Below, piece by piece: positions 10,440 to 20,167 of a stretch of DNA of 64,000 bases. Below the pieces are notes generated by a model. The model was given only the letters and a program-made list of their open reading frames with translations. It made no database searches and was not told the origin of the DNA. Location: the NCBI GenBank assembly GCA_028709805.1, contig JAQUTL010000007.1:1-64000 (forward strand), read 5' to 3'. The translations under genes and the position numbers were made by a program. The DNA is from Victivallaceae bacterium (GTDB lineage Bacteria; Verrucomicrobiota; Lentisphaeria; Victivallales; Victivallaceae). Position 1 is the stretch's first letter, and every line of letters begins with the position of its first letter.

Positions 10440-10880
10440 TTACTTGACATCCTGCAGCACACCGGGGAAGCCGGTAGCCGTGCATTTGATGGTCTTGAAA
10501 ACAAAGAAATCGTTGGTGTCGACCACATACTTCGCACCGAGCAGCATGTCGGACTTTGCATTGGCACATGCGTTATAGGTGGCGCCGCGCTTGGCAACGT
10601 CAGCCGGATTGATCGACAAACTGAACGAATTGCTGCTCTGCTGCATGACAAAGGCGTCATCCGCAAAGTTGTTGACTCCCCAGGTGAAAATACCGAACAG
10701 GCAGTTGACCGTGGCTTCACCGGTGACAACGTTGTCCTGCTTCTGGATCACCGCTTCGTATTTTTTTTCAACTTTGACGTCCGGAGCATAGGCTCCCTGA
10801 CTGGTGTTCTGAGTGGCGCATCCAGACAGAATTGTCGATGCGACAAGCGCACCGCCGACAAGGAACATACTTTTCTTCAT
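10440..10880 (-). CDS. Small lipoprotein
   Basis: MKKSMFLVGGALVASTILSGCATQ lipobox signal peptide; ORF 10440..10943 with internal start preferred. Confidence 0.7.
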   Translation of the reverse strand: MKKSMFLVGGALVASTILSGCATQNTSQGAYAPDVKVEKKYEAVIQKQDNVVTGEATVNCLFGIFTWGVNNFADDAFVMQQSSNSFSLSINPADVAKRGATYNACANAKSDMLLGAKYVVDTNDFFVFKTIKCTATGFPGVLQDVK

Positions 10881-10939
10881 TTTAACGCTCCTTATGCGTT
10901 GGGTGATATATATTGAATTCAGGCGTTTCCCGAATCCAA

Positions 10940-11329
10940 TCATTTTACACTCGCTCCATATTGATTTGCCGCCTCATCTCCGGGCTTGGCACAGAGCACC
11001 AGAAGAATAATCACCCCGAACAGCGGGATCAACGAGATCAACTGAAGCCAGCCGGATTTGCCAATGTCATGCAGACGACGTGCCGTACACGCCAGACTCG
11101 GCAATAAAATTGCCAACAAAAACAACCCGGACAACACCCGTATGCCGATGACGGAATCCACGATTCCGAGCAAAAAATTGACGATAAATACCGCCAGCAC
11201 AAACTGCCAGAATTCCGCACGTCCGGCGCGTCCGTTAACGCATAAATATTTGTCCGTCACGATTTTTTTGGCATTGTCAACAAGCGATTGAACTGTCATT
11301 TTTTTGTCTTTCTTTTTTATTGGTTGCAT
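10940..11329 (-). CDS. DUF805-family membrane protein
   Basis: CVNGRAGRAEFWQF....ARRLHDIGKSGWLQLISLIPLFGVIILLVLCAKPGD is diagnostic of DUF805. Confidence 0.9.
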   Translation of the reverse strand: MQPIKKKDKKMTVQSLVDNAKKIVTDKYLCVNGRAGRAEFWQFVLAVFIVNFLLGIVDSVIGIRVLSGLFLLAILLPSLACTARRLHDIGKSGWLQLISLIPLFGVIILLVLCAKPGDEAANQYGASVK

Positions 11330-12684
11330 CGTGGAATTTGTGCGCCGGCATTTTCCATGACGCCAAAAAGTTTCAACGCATCTTCCATGGGATAACGGTT
11401 CGCATACATGTCACACTTCGTGGTGATTGTGCCTTGCCGGGGCAACCCGAGAGCACTGCGAAGCGCGTTGCATTTATCGTCATCAAGCTTCGTGCTTTCC
11501 GAATACTTCATCGAAAGAAAGGCGTTTAAATACCGCGCGTTGATGCGTCCGGCAAAAACAGAGGGATCGCCTAAATCAACATTGCCGCTGATCGACTCAA
11601 TGCCATCGGTTCCTTCCAAATCTTCAAAACCATCGACACGCACCTTGGCAATGGAGGGAGAAATGGTCATTTGCACATCCGATTCCCGGTTGAGGAAAAA
11701 GACGTTGTTATCCAGTTTGGTCTTTTTCTTCTTGGGGTCGCCCTTGGTGTTGTCGAATCCGGTCAGTACATTCAATCCGATAATATTGTCATGGATATTG
11801 GCATTGACTCCGGCATTGGTGCGCACCCCAAAGCCCATGTCCCCGAGATCGTTCAGCCGGCTCCACGTGAAAAGCACCGTATTGTTGGCGCATTCCCATT
11901 CCAGCGGCACATCGGGATGGGTGCAGCAGACATTCAGCGCAATCATCCGGTTGTTGCAAAAAACATTGTTAACCGTGGTAACTTTGCCTTTGTGCCAATT
12001 CAGACACAGCGCCATATTGGAGCCGTTGACAAAGGTGCAGTTGCGGATGGTGATATCGCCTTCGCCGCGCGAGGCTGTCGCGGAATAAATGGAGTAGCGC
12101 TTGGCGCTGACGCATTTATCCTTGGGGTTCTTGGCCGGACCCTCCAGCCACATGCCGGTGTCAAAGCCTTCCGGTTTGCCCTTTTCCGCATGGAAACTGG
12201 AAGCAAACCCGTCGTCAAAGATGATTCCGTCGATTGCGATGTCAAAGCCCTTCGGAGCCTTGGCCGGAGTTTTTTCAAATTCGATATGCAGCAGGCCGAG
12301 TCCCGATCCTTTTTTGTCATTGTTTTCATTGGCCGGCTGTAACATTGTTTTGTATATTAAAGGATCGCGTCGGGAAAAATCAGATGAATAACCGCCGATG
12401 AGAGAAACCGGATTGGACATCAAAAACCAGCCGCATTTCATTTTGCCGGGATAGTTTCCCTCGGCAATGTGGATGACATCACCGACTTGAGCGCTTTCAA
12501 GCGCCTTCCACAAGTTTTTGAACGGAGTTTCCCGGCTTCCTGCGTTCTTGTTGTTGCCCGCAGAGAGCGACACATACCAATCTCCCGCCACAACTTGAAA
12601 CGCGGCGCCAAGCAGAACAACTGCCGATAGGAGTAACGATATAGCGTACATTTCCGTCCCTTTCGTTTTTTGATAAGCATTCAT
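11317..12684 (-). CDS. Secreted parallel beta-helix repeat protein
   Basis: Signal peptide plus DWYVSLSAGNNKNAGSRETPFKNLWKALESAQVGDVIHIAEGNY, a typical beta-helix/DUF1565-like N-terminus. Confidence 0.75.
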   Translation of the reverse strand: MNAYQKTKGTEMYAISLLLSAVVLLGAAFQVVAGDWYVSLSAGNNKNAGSRETPFKNLWKALESAQVGDVIHIAEGNYPGKMKCGWFLMSNPVSLIGGYSSDFSRRDPLIYKTMLQPANENNDKKGSGLGLLHIEFEKTPAKAPKGFDIAIDGIIFDDGFASSFHAEKGKPEGFDTGMWLEGPAKNPKDKCVSAKRYSIYSATASRGEGDITIRNCTFVNGSNMALCLNWHKGKVTTVNNVFCNNRMIALNVCCTHPDVPLEWECANNTVLFTWSRLNDLGDMGFGVRTNAGVNANIHDNIIGLNVLTGFDNTKGDPKKKKTKLDNNVFFLNRESDVQMTISPSIAKVRVDGFEDLEGTDGIESISGNVDLGDPSVFAGRINARYLNAFLSMKYSESTKLDDDKCNALRSALGLPRQGTITTKCDMYANRYPMEDALKLFGVMENAGAQIPRCNQ

Positions 12685-12833
12685 TTCGCCCTTGCATAAA
12701 AAATATATCCTATAAAAAACAATATGTCAAGGGCATAAATATCCAAAATAGCTATTTTTGTATTATTGCCTTTTCGCTCTTGTATTTTTACGTTTAATGT
12801 GGTATATTTATTTCATGTCAAAAGGGACATTCT

Positions 12834-13895
12834 ATGAAGCAGGCACCGGCAAAGAGCAATCAGGATTTCCACGCGTTTCAACCGCTCTATAAGAGACTGG
12901 CCGAGCAGATTTCCGCCCAAATTTTGTCAGAAGAGCTGGAAGACGGAAAGTTTTTCTGCACGTTGAATGATTTGTGTGAAAAACATATCGCCTCCATCAC
13001 CACGGTGCGAAAAGCCGTCGCGTTGCTGACAGCCCAGGGAATTATTTCGTGCAAGGCCGGAGAAGGCATCATCATTGAAGATATTGAATCGTTGCGCCGT
13101 ATGACTTCGCTGCGCTGCCGGGTGCTTTTGCTGCATCACCACTACCGCAAAAAGGTGAATGATTTTTTTGAATTGCGTTTAAGTGCGCTCTGTCAAGGCT
13201 TTTCCTTGCACGATGTCGCAGCGCAGATGATTTACCGGGAGGCGCTTGATGATGAAAACACGCTGGCGTTCTATTGGAATTCCTGTGCCGGGATTGTCTG
13301 TGGCCGCACCATGGTCAAAGAGGTGTTGACCGCCTGTCAAACGCACGGGATGCGGCAGGTGATGGTGGTCAATCCACCGGCCAATATCATTCTGCCGGAA
13401 AATTTTCACCCCGTGTATTACGATTTTGATGGACTGGTCCGGCAGTCGGTGGAATTCCTCCGGCAAACCAGCTGCCGGAAAATCATCATGCTCAGGAATG
13501 ACCCCGTTATTGTTCCGCCGGCCGGCATTGAGGTGATTGATTTAAAGGAGTATCCTTCGGTGGCGGTGGGGCGGGCATACTCTGACCGATTGTTGAATGA
13601 ACCGGAAGACACCTGTTTCTGGGTGACGGACGACTTTGTCGGGATGGGAATGTATGACGGATTCCGCAGTCGCGGCATTGACTTGAATAGCTCCCGGCGA
13701 CTTCTGGTAAATTCGTCTCCCTCGCGGCTGTTGACGGAAGAACTCGGAATTGCCACAATCGGTTTTTGTCCCATGCGCATCGGAGAGGAGGCCGCGGCCT
13801 ATTTTTCCCGCATTTTGAAGTCGGCGGATGCGGATGATACTCCGCCGGTCATTGCCCCGACGGCGAACGCGCCGGCGGCGTCCGCGAGCCGGTAG
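12834..13895 (+). CDS. GntR/LacI-like transcriptional regulator with aberrant C-terminus
   Basis: N-terminal wHTH (PLYKRLAEQISAQIL..LNDLCEKHIASITTVRKAVALLTAQGIISCKAGEGI) plus sugar-binding-like domain. The last ~20 codons are antisense to a surface-protein remnant. Confidence 0.8.
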   Translation: MKQAPAKSNQDFHAFQPLYKRLAEQISAQILSEELEDGKFFCTLNDLCEKHIASITTVRKAVALLTAQGIISCKAGEGIIIEDIESLRRMTSLRCRVLLLHHHYRKKVNDFFELRLSALCQGFSLHDVAAQMIYREALDDENTLAFYWNSCAGIVCGRTMVKEVLTACQTHGMRQVMVVNPPANIILPENFHPVYYDFDGLVRQSVEFLRQTSCRKIIMLRNDPVIVPPAGIEVIDLKEYPSVAVGRAYSDRLLNEPEDTCFWVTDDFVGMGMYDGFRSRGIDLNSSRRLLVNSSPSRLLTEELGIATIGFCPMRIGEEAAAYFSRILKSADADDTPPVIAPTANAPAASASR

Positions 13896-14110
13896 TCCCC
13901 CTTGTCCTGATCGGTGTCAACGGTCACGGCATATGACAGCGCCGAACCCAGCGCCAAGTCGTTGAGAATCACCCCGTCTTCCGGCTTGAGACCGGAAAGG
14001 TCAAAATTCAACTTCGCTTCGTCCGCATCCACCGCTCCGGTCGCGGTCATGATGCAACCAACTTAATCGTTCCGGTCAAAATCGCGCCCGCCTCCACCTG
14101 CAAATACTGC
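13799..14110 (-). pseudogene. C-terminal remnant of a third surface-protein paralogue
   Basis: Frames QVEAGAILTGTIKLVA and TGAVDADEAKLNFDLSGLKPEDGVILNDLALGSALSYAVTVDTDQDKGDYRLADAAGAF (frameshift near 14048). Similar to KFDLTGRDASYQGVAFIQDAAAF..LLQVELGATSGSYDLMAV in the 1775-aa protein. Confidence 0.6.
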
Positions 14111-14111
14111 G

Positions 14112-14440
14112 CGGTGTGGATAGCACAAGCATAAAGGCACATCCAGATGGCACCGGGGCTTTAAAAAAGTGGAAAACAGGGGATTGGGCGTTCGCGCGGT
14201 GGACTTACAACAAAAATTCATATGGTCACCGCATCTGACCGTGCGGCTGTTTCGTTCTCGCTCCCGGCGGGAAATATCGGCGATGGGCCGGAAGGACGAA
14301 AATTGTTAATTTTTACGGCCGCGAATGCCGCGCACAAATTCGTTTTAATGGATCGGGCCTATGAGGGTGATGCAACCAGAAATACGGCAGTGGAATTGGG
14401 TTACATTCCGGTTGTCCCACCCAAGAAGAATCGAAAAAAG
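14112..14440 (+). pseudogene. IS5-family transposase fragment, frameshifted
   Basis: VDSTSIKAHPDGTGALKK (frame 1), then GIGRSRGGLTTKIHMVTASDRAAVSFSLPAGNIGDGPEG...LMDRAYEGDATRNTAVELGYIPVVPPKKNRK (shifted frame). Confidence 0.8.
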
Positions 14441-15305
14441 CTGGGGGAATATAGGGTGGAGATGTGCGATGTGCGATAATAACGTTATATATAAATTTAT
14501 ATATAGAGAGAGCAACCGGGCGGGGCGGTTTTTTAGGGTAATTTGGCACCCCGTGAAAAAAGCAACCGGGTAACCCGGTTTTAATGGGGTGTCCTTAAAG
14601 AAAATGGAGAACGCGCACATAGATATGGCTATCAAAGATAGCGATCTGTTACAGCCGTCCTCCAAATATAGAGTATCACAAGTTGTGGTCTTTGTCAAGG
14701 CCGAAGAAAACGCAAAGGATAAAAATAAAAGGCTCGGCTATACCGTTATCCGGCAAGCCGAGCAGGGCCAGTCACAGCTTGACGCAACACAGTCGCTGGT
14801 CGCTACCCCGGACACCCCTAATGATGTTGCAGGCCACATCCGGCTAACTGATTCTAAAATAGTGCGTGTTGCGGACAATGTCAAGAGCAAAATTGAAAAA
14901 AAGATGAAAAAATATCCGGAAGAGCACCAGTCCCGTCCGGAAAGCCCGCCGCCGGAGCGCCGCCCGCTTGCCGGAAAAGCACCCTTAGCCCCCACTTGAG
15001 CATAAAGTGATTGGCAAAACGCCAAACAGTCGGCGGCGAATGGCCAAGTAATGGTCAAGTAACGCCGCCGGAACGCAACGGCACAGCGGCGGTTTGCAGA
15101 ACGCGAACCGTCAAGCCGGGTATCGTCAATGCGGCGATACCTCCCCCGCCGCCGCCGAAAGCGTTTTCCGGCCCCCGCCCCCGGTAAAATGGTCCAGCAA
15201 GCCCCTTAGCCCACCCTCGGCTCACCCTCATAATTTTACTTGACCATTACTTGACCATTCGACCATTATGTAGTAGGAAAACAACGGAAAAAAAGGGTAA
15301 AAACA
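14440..15305 (+). mobile_element. Decayed copy of the tRNA-proximal end of the integrative element
   Basis: Near-identical inverted match to 19275..20220, including the ORF SSKYRVSQVVVFVK.EENAKDKNKRLGY..IRQAEQG.SQLDATQSLVATPDTPNDVAGHIRLTD. Confidence 0.85.
14589..14999 (+). CDS. Hypothetical protein, paralogue of ORF 19579..20064
   Basis: 136-aa ORF; the last ~113 residues nearly identical to the second copy. Confidence 0.5.
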   Translation: MSLKKMENAHIDMAIKDSDLLQPSSKYRVSQVVVFVKAEENAKDKNKRLGYTVIRQAEQGQSQLDATQSLVATPDTPNDVAGHIRLTDSKIVRVADNVKSKIEKKMKKYPEEHQSRPESPPPERRPLAGKAPLAPT

Positions 15306-15362
15306 GGACAGGACACCGAATGGCATTTTGAAGACAAATCCTTGATTGTCAACAGGCTAAAA

Positions 15363-15437
15363 TGGAGCCGGCTGTCGGAGTCGAACCGACGACCTGATGA
15401 TTACAAGTCAGCTGCTCTACCACTGAGCTAAGCCGGC
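15363..15437 (-). tRNA. tRNA-Thr(TGT)
   Basis: gccggcttagctcagtggtagagcagctgacttgtaatcatcaggtcgtcggttcgactccgacagccggctcca: cloverleaf, TGT anticodon, encoded CCA. Confidence 0.95.
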
Positions 15438-15440
15438 GGC

Positions 15441-15704
15441 TTAGTGCGGACGCCGGCCGTCCGGCCGGGTGTTGGTGAATACAGACATCCAATTCTGAAC
15501 CATCGGATCCACCACAAAATCGTCCAACTCGCTGTTCCGCTCCAACACAAAGTTGCAGTAGGGACAACTGTTGAAGGAGTCCAGATCGGCCGGCGACAAC
15601 AGCTCCCCGCACTTCGGACAGCGGACAAATCGCCCCTGAACCTCCTCATGCGTAGTGAATTTGTATTTTTTTGCCATGGTCTTTCGACACTCCTTTCTTT
15701 GCAC
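15441..15704 (-). CDS. Small zinc-ribbon protein
   Basis: MAKKYKFTTHEEVQGRFVRCPKCGELLSPADLDSFNSCPYCNFVLE: two CxxC knuckles. Confidence 0.65.
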   Translation of the reverse strand: MQRKECRKTMAKKYKFTTHEEVQGRFVRCPKCGELLSPADLDSFNSCPYCNFVLERNSELDDFVVDPMVQNWMSVFTNTRPDGRRPH

Positions 15705-15850
15705 TTGGTATTATTATAGCACTTTTTCTTAAAAAAACCAATCCTTTTTTCATTAAAAACCGTTTCTGCGGTGGAATCGGCGGCGTTGGCGGATTATATT
15801 ATTTCATATGCAGGTATGACAGAGTACTCAAAACCCAAAAGGAACCTATC

Positions 15851-16213
15851 ATGAAAAAGCGTTTGCGCAAGAAGCTCAAAATAGCCGAATTCAAGGAACT
15901 CGGATTCTTTGTCACCGGAACCTTCAATCCGGTCGAAGAAGTCGAACTGGATATTTTCTTCCAGAAACTGGTCGAATTCGCCGAATCGAAGGACATGCAG
16001 TGCGGCGGAGGATACAACACCGAAGAGTTTGAAATCTTCATCAACACCGGCAAGGCCGGTGATAACAACGAGGCGCTGCGCAAGGAGTTTGTCGCGCTGG
16101 TGGAAGCGGCCAAGAAGGAGATCAAGGAATTCGAGGCCACCGAGCTTATCGACGCCTATTACGAAGACGCCGACGGGCATGACGATGACGGCGAATGCGG
16201 TTGCTGTCACTAA
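15851..16213 (+). CDS. YggL-family protein (DUF469)
   Basis: MKKRLRKKLKIAEFKELGFFVTGTFNP..ELDIFFQKLVEFAESKDMQCGGGY matches YggL features. Confidence 0.85.
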   Translation: MKKRLRKKLKIAEFKELGFFVTGTFNPVEEVELDIFFQKLVEFAESKDMQCGGGYNTEEFEIFINTGKAGDNNEALRKEFVALVEAAKKEIKEFEATELIDAYYEDADGHDDDGECGCCH

Positions 16214-16304
16214 TATGTCTCTATTCCGCCGCCCGGCCGCATATATATCGCGGCCGCGCGGCGTTTTTGTCGTTTGAAAACTGTAAAAATGCGGAGGTGA
16301 AGCC

Positions 16305-16871
16305 ATGAGTCCGACTGTTTTATGGATCGTTGTAGGGGTGATCGTCATTGCTGTGCTTTGGTACATCGCAATCTATAACCGGCTGCGCCGGATGAAAGTT
16401 TTCATTCAGGAGGCGTGGAGCGGAATCGATGTGCAGCTGAAACGCAAAGCCAACATTCTGCCAAATCTGGTGGACACGTTGAAAATGCAGATGAACTTCG
16501 AGCAGGGCGTGCTGACAAAGCTGACCGAGGCCCGCGCCGGACTCACCGGCAGCGACCGCGCCGCCGCAATGAAGGCCAACGATGAAGTGACCAAACTGCT
16601 GCCCTCCATCAACGCGGTGGCGGAAGCGTATCCGGAACTTGGAACCAACAAGTCATTTCTCCAGATGATGGGCGACATCCGCGACTGCGAAGACAAGGTC
16701 GCCTATGCCCGCAACCGCTACAATATGGCGGTTTCGCGCTACAATATGGAAATCGTGTCGATACCGAGCAACCTTGTGGCCGGAATGATGGCGCTCTCCG
16801 CCGAGCAGATGTTCGATATTCCGAACGAGGCGAGAACCGACGCCGACAACATGCGGATCGGCAAACTTTAA
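16305..16871 (+). CDS. LemA family protein
   Basis: N-terminal TM, YNRLRRMKVFIQEAWSGIDVQLKRKANILPNLVDTLK, ARNRYNMAVSRYN. Confidence 0.93.
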   Translation: MSPTVLWIVVGVIVIAVLWYIAIYNRLRRMKVFIQEAWSGIDVQLKRKANILPNLVDTLKMQMNFEQGVLTKLTEARAGLTGSDRAAAMKANDEVTKLLPSINAVAEAYPELGTNKSFLQMMGDIRDCEDKVAYARNRYNMAVSRYNMEIVSIPSNLVAGMMALSAEQMFDIPNEARTDADNMRIGKL

Positions 16872-16896
16872 GTCTGCGGCGGGAGGAGTTTCAAGC

Positions 16897-17841
16897 ATGA
16901 GCGACGGCGAAACCGCACTTTTTTCCTACGAGGAAGTGCGAAAAAATTTCATCAAAAGTTTCTTTCTGGTGGCGATTCTGCTGGCGGTGGCTTTCGGCCT
17001 GTCCTACTGGATCGGCATGGCGCTGAACGACCCGAAAATGGGAATACTCATTGGCGTGGTGGTGTGCGCGGTGGTGATACCGATCCAGATATTGACCGCA
17101 AAGTGGGTCATTCTGGGCATGGCGCGCGGACGGCGCGCATCGCCGGACGATCTGCGGGAGCGGCGGGCGATTCAAATCGTCGAAGGACTGGCCGTTTCCG
17201 CCGGACTGAGAAAAACACCTGACCTTTATATCATACCAAGCGACGTTCCCAATGCGTTTGCATCAGGCTTGAGCGAAAATTCGGCGTTTGTGGCGGTCAC
17301 TGAAGGGCTGCTCGGCATGATGGACGACCAGGAGCTTGAAGGGGTGATCGGTCATGAGATAGGCCACGTTCTTCACCGCGACATCATGCTGAACCAGCTG
17401 GTGGTCGGTTTGATCAGCGTGATACTGATCCTGGCGATCATTCTTGAACGGGTACTCTGGATCCGCAGTCTGAGCGGCGACCGCCGGAGCAGCAACCGCG
17501 AAAACGGCGGCAATCTGGCGCTGTTGATGCTGGTGCTGATGCTGGCGGCCATCCTGGTACGGCCGATCGCCATGCTGATCGGGCAGTTGCTTCAGTTGGC
17601 GATATCGCGTCAGCGCGAGTATGCCGCCGACGCCTGTTCGGTCCGGCTGTGCAGCTATTCCGAGGGGCTGGCCAGAGCGCTGGAGAAGCTCGGCGGCGAG
17701 AAGCAGTACAGCAAAAAAGAGGTTGCTTCTCTGGGCGGCGGCGAACTTGCCTGCATGTATATCAATTTCCCCGGTGAAGGGCTTTTTTCAACCCATCCGC
17801 CGATTGCCGAAAGAGTCAGGCGGCTGCGCAGCATGTATTGA
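16897..17841 (+). CDS. M48-family (HtpX-like) membrane zinc metalloprotease
   Basis: HEIGHVLHRD zinc motif, QREYAADACSVRL, THPPIAERVRRL; adjacent to lemA as commonly found. Confidence 0.92.
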   Translation: MSDGETALFSYEEVRKNFIKSFFLVAILLAVAFGLSYWIGMALNDPKMGILIGVVVCAVVIPIQILTAKWVILGMARGRRASPDDLRERRAIQIVEGLAVSAGLRKTPDLYIIPSDVPNAFASGLSENSAFVAVTEGLLGMMDDQELEGVIGHEIGHVLHRDIMLNQLVVGLISVILILAIILERVLWIRSLSGDRRSSNRENGGNLALLMLVLMLAAILVRPIAMLIGQLLQLAISRQREYAADACSVRLCSYSEGLARALEKLGGEKQYSKKEVASLGGGELACMYINFPGEGLFSTHPPIAERVRRLRSMY

Positions 17842-17993
17842 TGCCGCCCCCCCGATTCTCCGGCAACACCGAGCCTGACCGATCATTGCGGCGCATGATT
17901 CACCGTGCGCCGCAATGCTTTCCAGACAGAGCCGCGGCCTTCGCCGTTCTTCTGCCGGTTGACGACTCCCTCCGACCACCCGGAAAGCTGACT

Positions 17994-18420
17994 TCAAAGG
18001 CAACACGCCCGGCGTTTTGCCGCCCGAAGCCCGCGGCCGCCGCCGCCGAAGAGCGCCATCGCCGCCAGCAGCAGAACGGTCGCCAGAGACACCAGACCGG
18101 AGACTTTTTGAATCCGGATGCCGGCGTAGAACACGCTGACCGTACCATCAGGCGTCCCGGACGGAATGACCACCTCGGCCAGACCGGTCTTTGACGGACC
18201 GATCCGCAGCGCGGCGCGGCTGACATACACCGGAAACTGACCGTTTCGCAGTCCGTCCGCGATGCCGCATATTCTGGCCAAGTGAAAGTGAATATCGTGA
18301 CCGTTCGGAATGCCCGGATAAAGCAGCGGGCAATCAACGTCAGAAGCGCCGCCGGATAAATACATGAGCTGGTTCGCGCGGCCGCGGTCAGGCGGTCAAA
18401 CGCCGTTTCAACGATTCCGA
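17994..18420 (-). pseudogene. Fragment of a polytopic membrane/glycosylation protein
   Basis: DCPLLYPGIPNGHDIHFHLARICGIADGLRNGQFPVYV..FYAGIRIQKVSGLVSLATVLLLAAMAL with no complete gene. Confidence 0.45.
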
Positions 18421-18435
18421 CCGGATTCATCGCCG

Positions 18436-19000
18436 CCCTCCTCCATAACCGACTCGATCGAATAGCGCGGACGCCGTTTGACCTCGGTGTATATTTTTCC
18501 GACATATTCCCCGATCACTCCCAGACAGAAAAGCTGAATGCCGCCGAGCAGAAGACAAACCGCGACCAGCGACGTCCACCCCCCGCACCGTGGAACCGAA
18601 ATATCTCTCCCACAGGAACAGCAGCAGCATTACAAAACTGGCCGCCATCATCAGAAATCCGGGCAGGCTGATCAGCCGGATCGGCTTTATAGTGAACGAA
18701 GTTATTCCGTCCCAGTCCAGCATCAGCATTTTGCCCGGCGGATATAATGCGTTTTTCGCGTCGCCGCCTGACGCTTGTAAGGCACGATCGCCTGATCGCA
18801 ACCCGAGCAGGGGAACGATGCCGCGCAAATAAAGATTGCATTCGTTGTATTCCGAAAGTTTTTCCAGCTCCCGGCGGCTCATCAGGCGATAGTCGGCATG
18901 GTTCTTTATCACTTTCACGCCAAGTTTGGACATCAGGAAATAGATAGAACATTTCGGCGCTGCCGCGCCGGACCGGAACCGTGTCGTCAGAGCGCGGCTC
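18436..19000 (-). pseudogene. GtrB-like glycosyltransferase family 2 C-terminal remnant, frameshifted
   Basis: KVIKNHADYRLMSRRELEKLSEYNECNLYLRGIVPLLG in one frame, [38 protein letters not shown] in another; catalytic N-terminus missing. Confidence 0.7.
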
Positions 19001-19140
19001 CATCCGCTCGATATCGCCGAAAAACAAAGTATGACCAAGTGAACGCAAAATCAGAAAACAAGGATTTTTCAAGAAAAATGCACACAAACAACGCATTTTA
19101 CTTGACAAATCGCCCGAACGGTGTACATTAAATGGTTGTT

Positions 19141-19216
19141 GCACTCGTAGCTCAGTTGGTAGAGCAAATGACTCTTAATCATTGGGTCCTCGGTTCGAGC
19201 CCGAGCGGGTGTACCA
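19141..19216 (+). tRNA. tRNA-Lys(CTT)
   Basis: gcactcgtagctcagttggtagagcaaatgactcttaatcattgggtcctcggttcgagcccgagcgggtgtacca: cloverleaf, CTT anticodon; hosts the element insertion. Confidence 0.93.
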
Positions 19217-19219
19217 TTT
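19175..19219 (+). repeat. attL (45-bp direct repeat, 3' part of tRNA-Lys)
   Basis: Identical to 27393..27437. Confidence 0.92.
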
Positions 19220-19228
19220 TAAGACTTT

Positions 19229-19271
19229 GACAGCCAGCGGGTTGGGTTAAAAATCCAATCAACTGGCTGTC
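19229..19271 (+). terminator. Hairpin terminator directly downstream of tRNA-Lys, supplied by the element
   Basis: gacagccag ... ctggctgtc 9-bp inverted repeat followed by ttattttta. Confidence 0.65.
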
Positions 19272-19578
19272 TTATTTTTACCCTTTTTTTCCGTTGTTTT
19301 CCTACTACATAATGGTCGAATGGTCAAGTAATGGTCAAGTAAAATTATGAGGGTGAGCCGAGGGTGGGCTAAGGGGCTTGCTGGACCATTTTACCGGGGG
19401 CGGGGGCCGGAAAACGCTTTCGGCGGCGGCGGGGGAGGTATCGCCGCATTGACGATACCCGGCTTGACGGTTCGCGTTCTGCAAAACGCCGCGGTGCCGT
19501 TGCGTTCCGGCGGCGTTACTTGACCATTACTTGACCATTCGCCGCCGACTGTTTGGCGTTTTGCCAATCACTTTACGC

Positions 19579-20064
19579 TCAAGTGGGGGCTAAGGGTGCT
19601 TTCCCGGCAAGCGGGCGGCGCTCCGGCGGCGGGCTTTCCGGACGGGACTGGTGCTCTTCCGGATATTTTTTCATCTTTTTTTCAATTTCGCTCTTGACAT
19701 TGTCCGCAACACGCACTATTTTAGAATCAGTTAGCCGGATGTGGCCTGCAACATCATTAGGGGTGTCCGGGGTAGCGACCAGCGACTGTGTTGCGTCAAG
19801 CTGTGAGTGTCCCTGCTCGGCTTGCCGGATAACGGCATAGCCGAGCCTTTTATTTTTATCCTTTGCGTTTTCTTCGGGCTTGACAAAGACCACAACTTGT
19901 GATACTCTATATTTGGAGGAAGCACGAAACGGACAACTTATAGGTTCTTTTTGAACCAGACCTGTGTACGTATCCTCCATTTTTTTATCGAAAGTTCCAA
20001 ACCCGTCAACTGGGCGGGTATGAACATGAACTCCACCCACCTTGTCAGCATTGCGGTTTCCCAA
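19579..20064 (-). CDS. Element-encoded hypothetical protein
   Basis: 161-aa ORF, paralogue of 14589..14999. Confidence 0.55.
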   Translation of the reverse strand: MGNRNADKVGGVHVHTRPVDGFGTFDKKMEDTYTGLVQKEPISCPFRASSKYRVSQVVVFVKPEENAKDKNKRLGYAVIRQAEQGHSQLDATQSLVATPDTPNDVAGHIRLTDSKIVRVADNVKSEIEKKMKKYPEEHQSRPESPPPERRPLAGKAPLAPT

Positions 20065-20167
20065 AAACCGGGTTACCCAGTTGTTTTTTTGCGGTTTGCC
20101 AGTTTACCCTCAAAAAACGCTCCACCCAGTTGCTCTATATATATAAATATATATATAACGTTAATAT

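Noticed and set aside
14155-14175. AAAAAAG heptamer in the IS5 remnant as a programmed -1 frameshift site
   Set aside because: A -1 shift leads to GLGVRAVDLQ rather than the transposase frame GIGRSRGGLTTKIH; the required shift is +1/-2, so a mutation is more likely.
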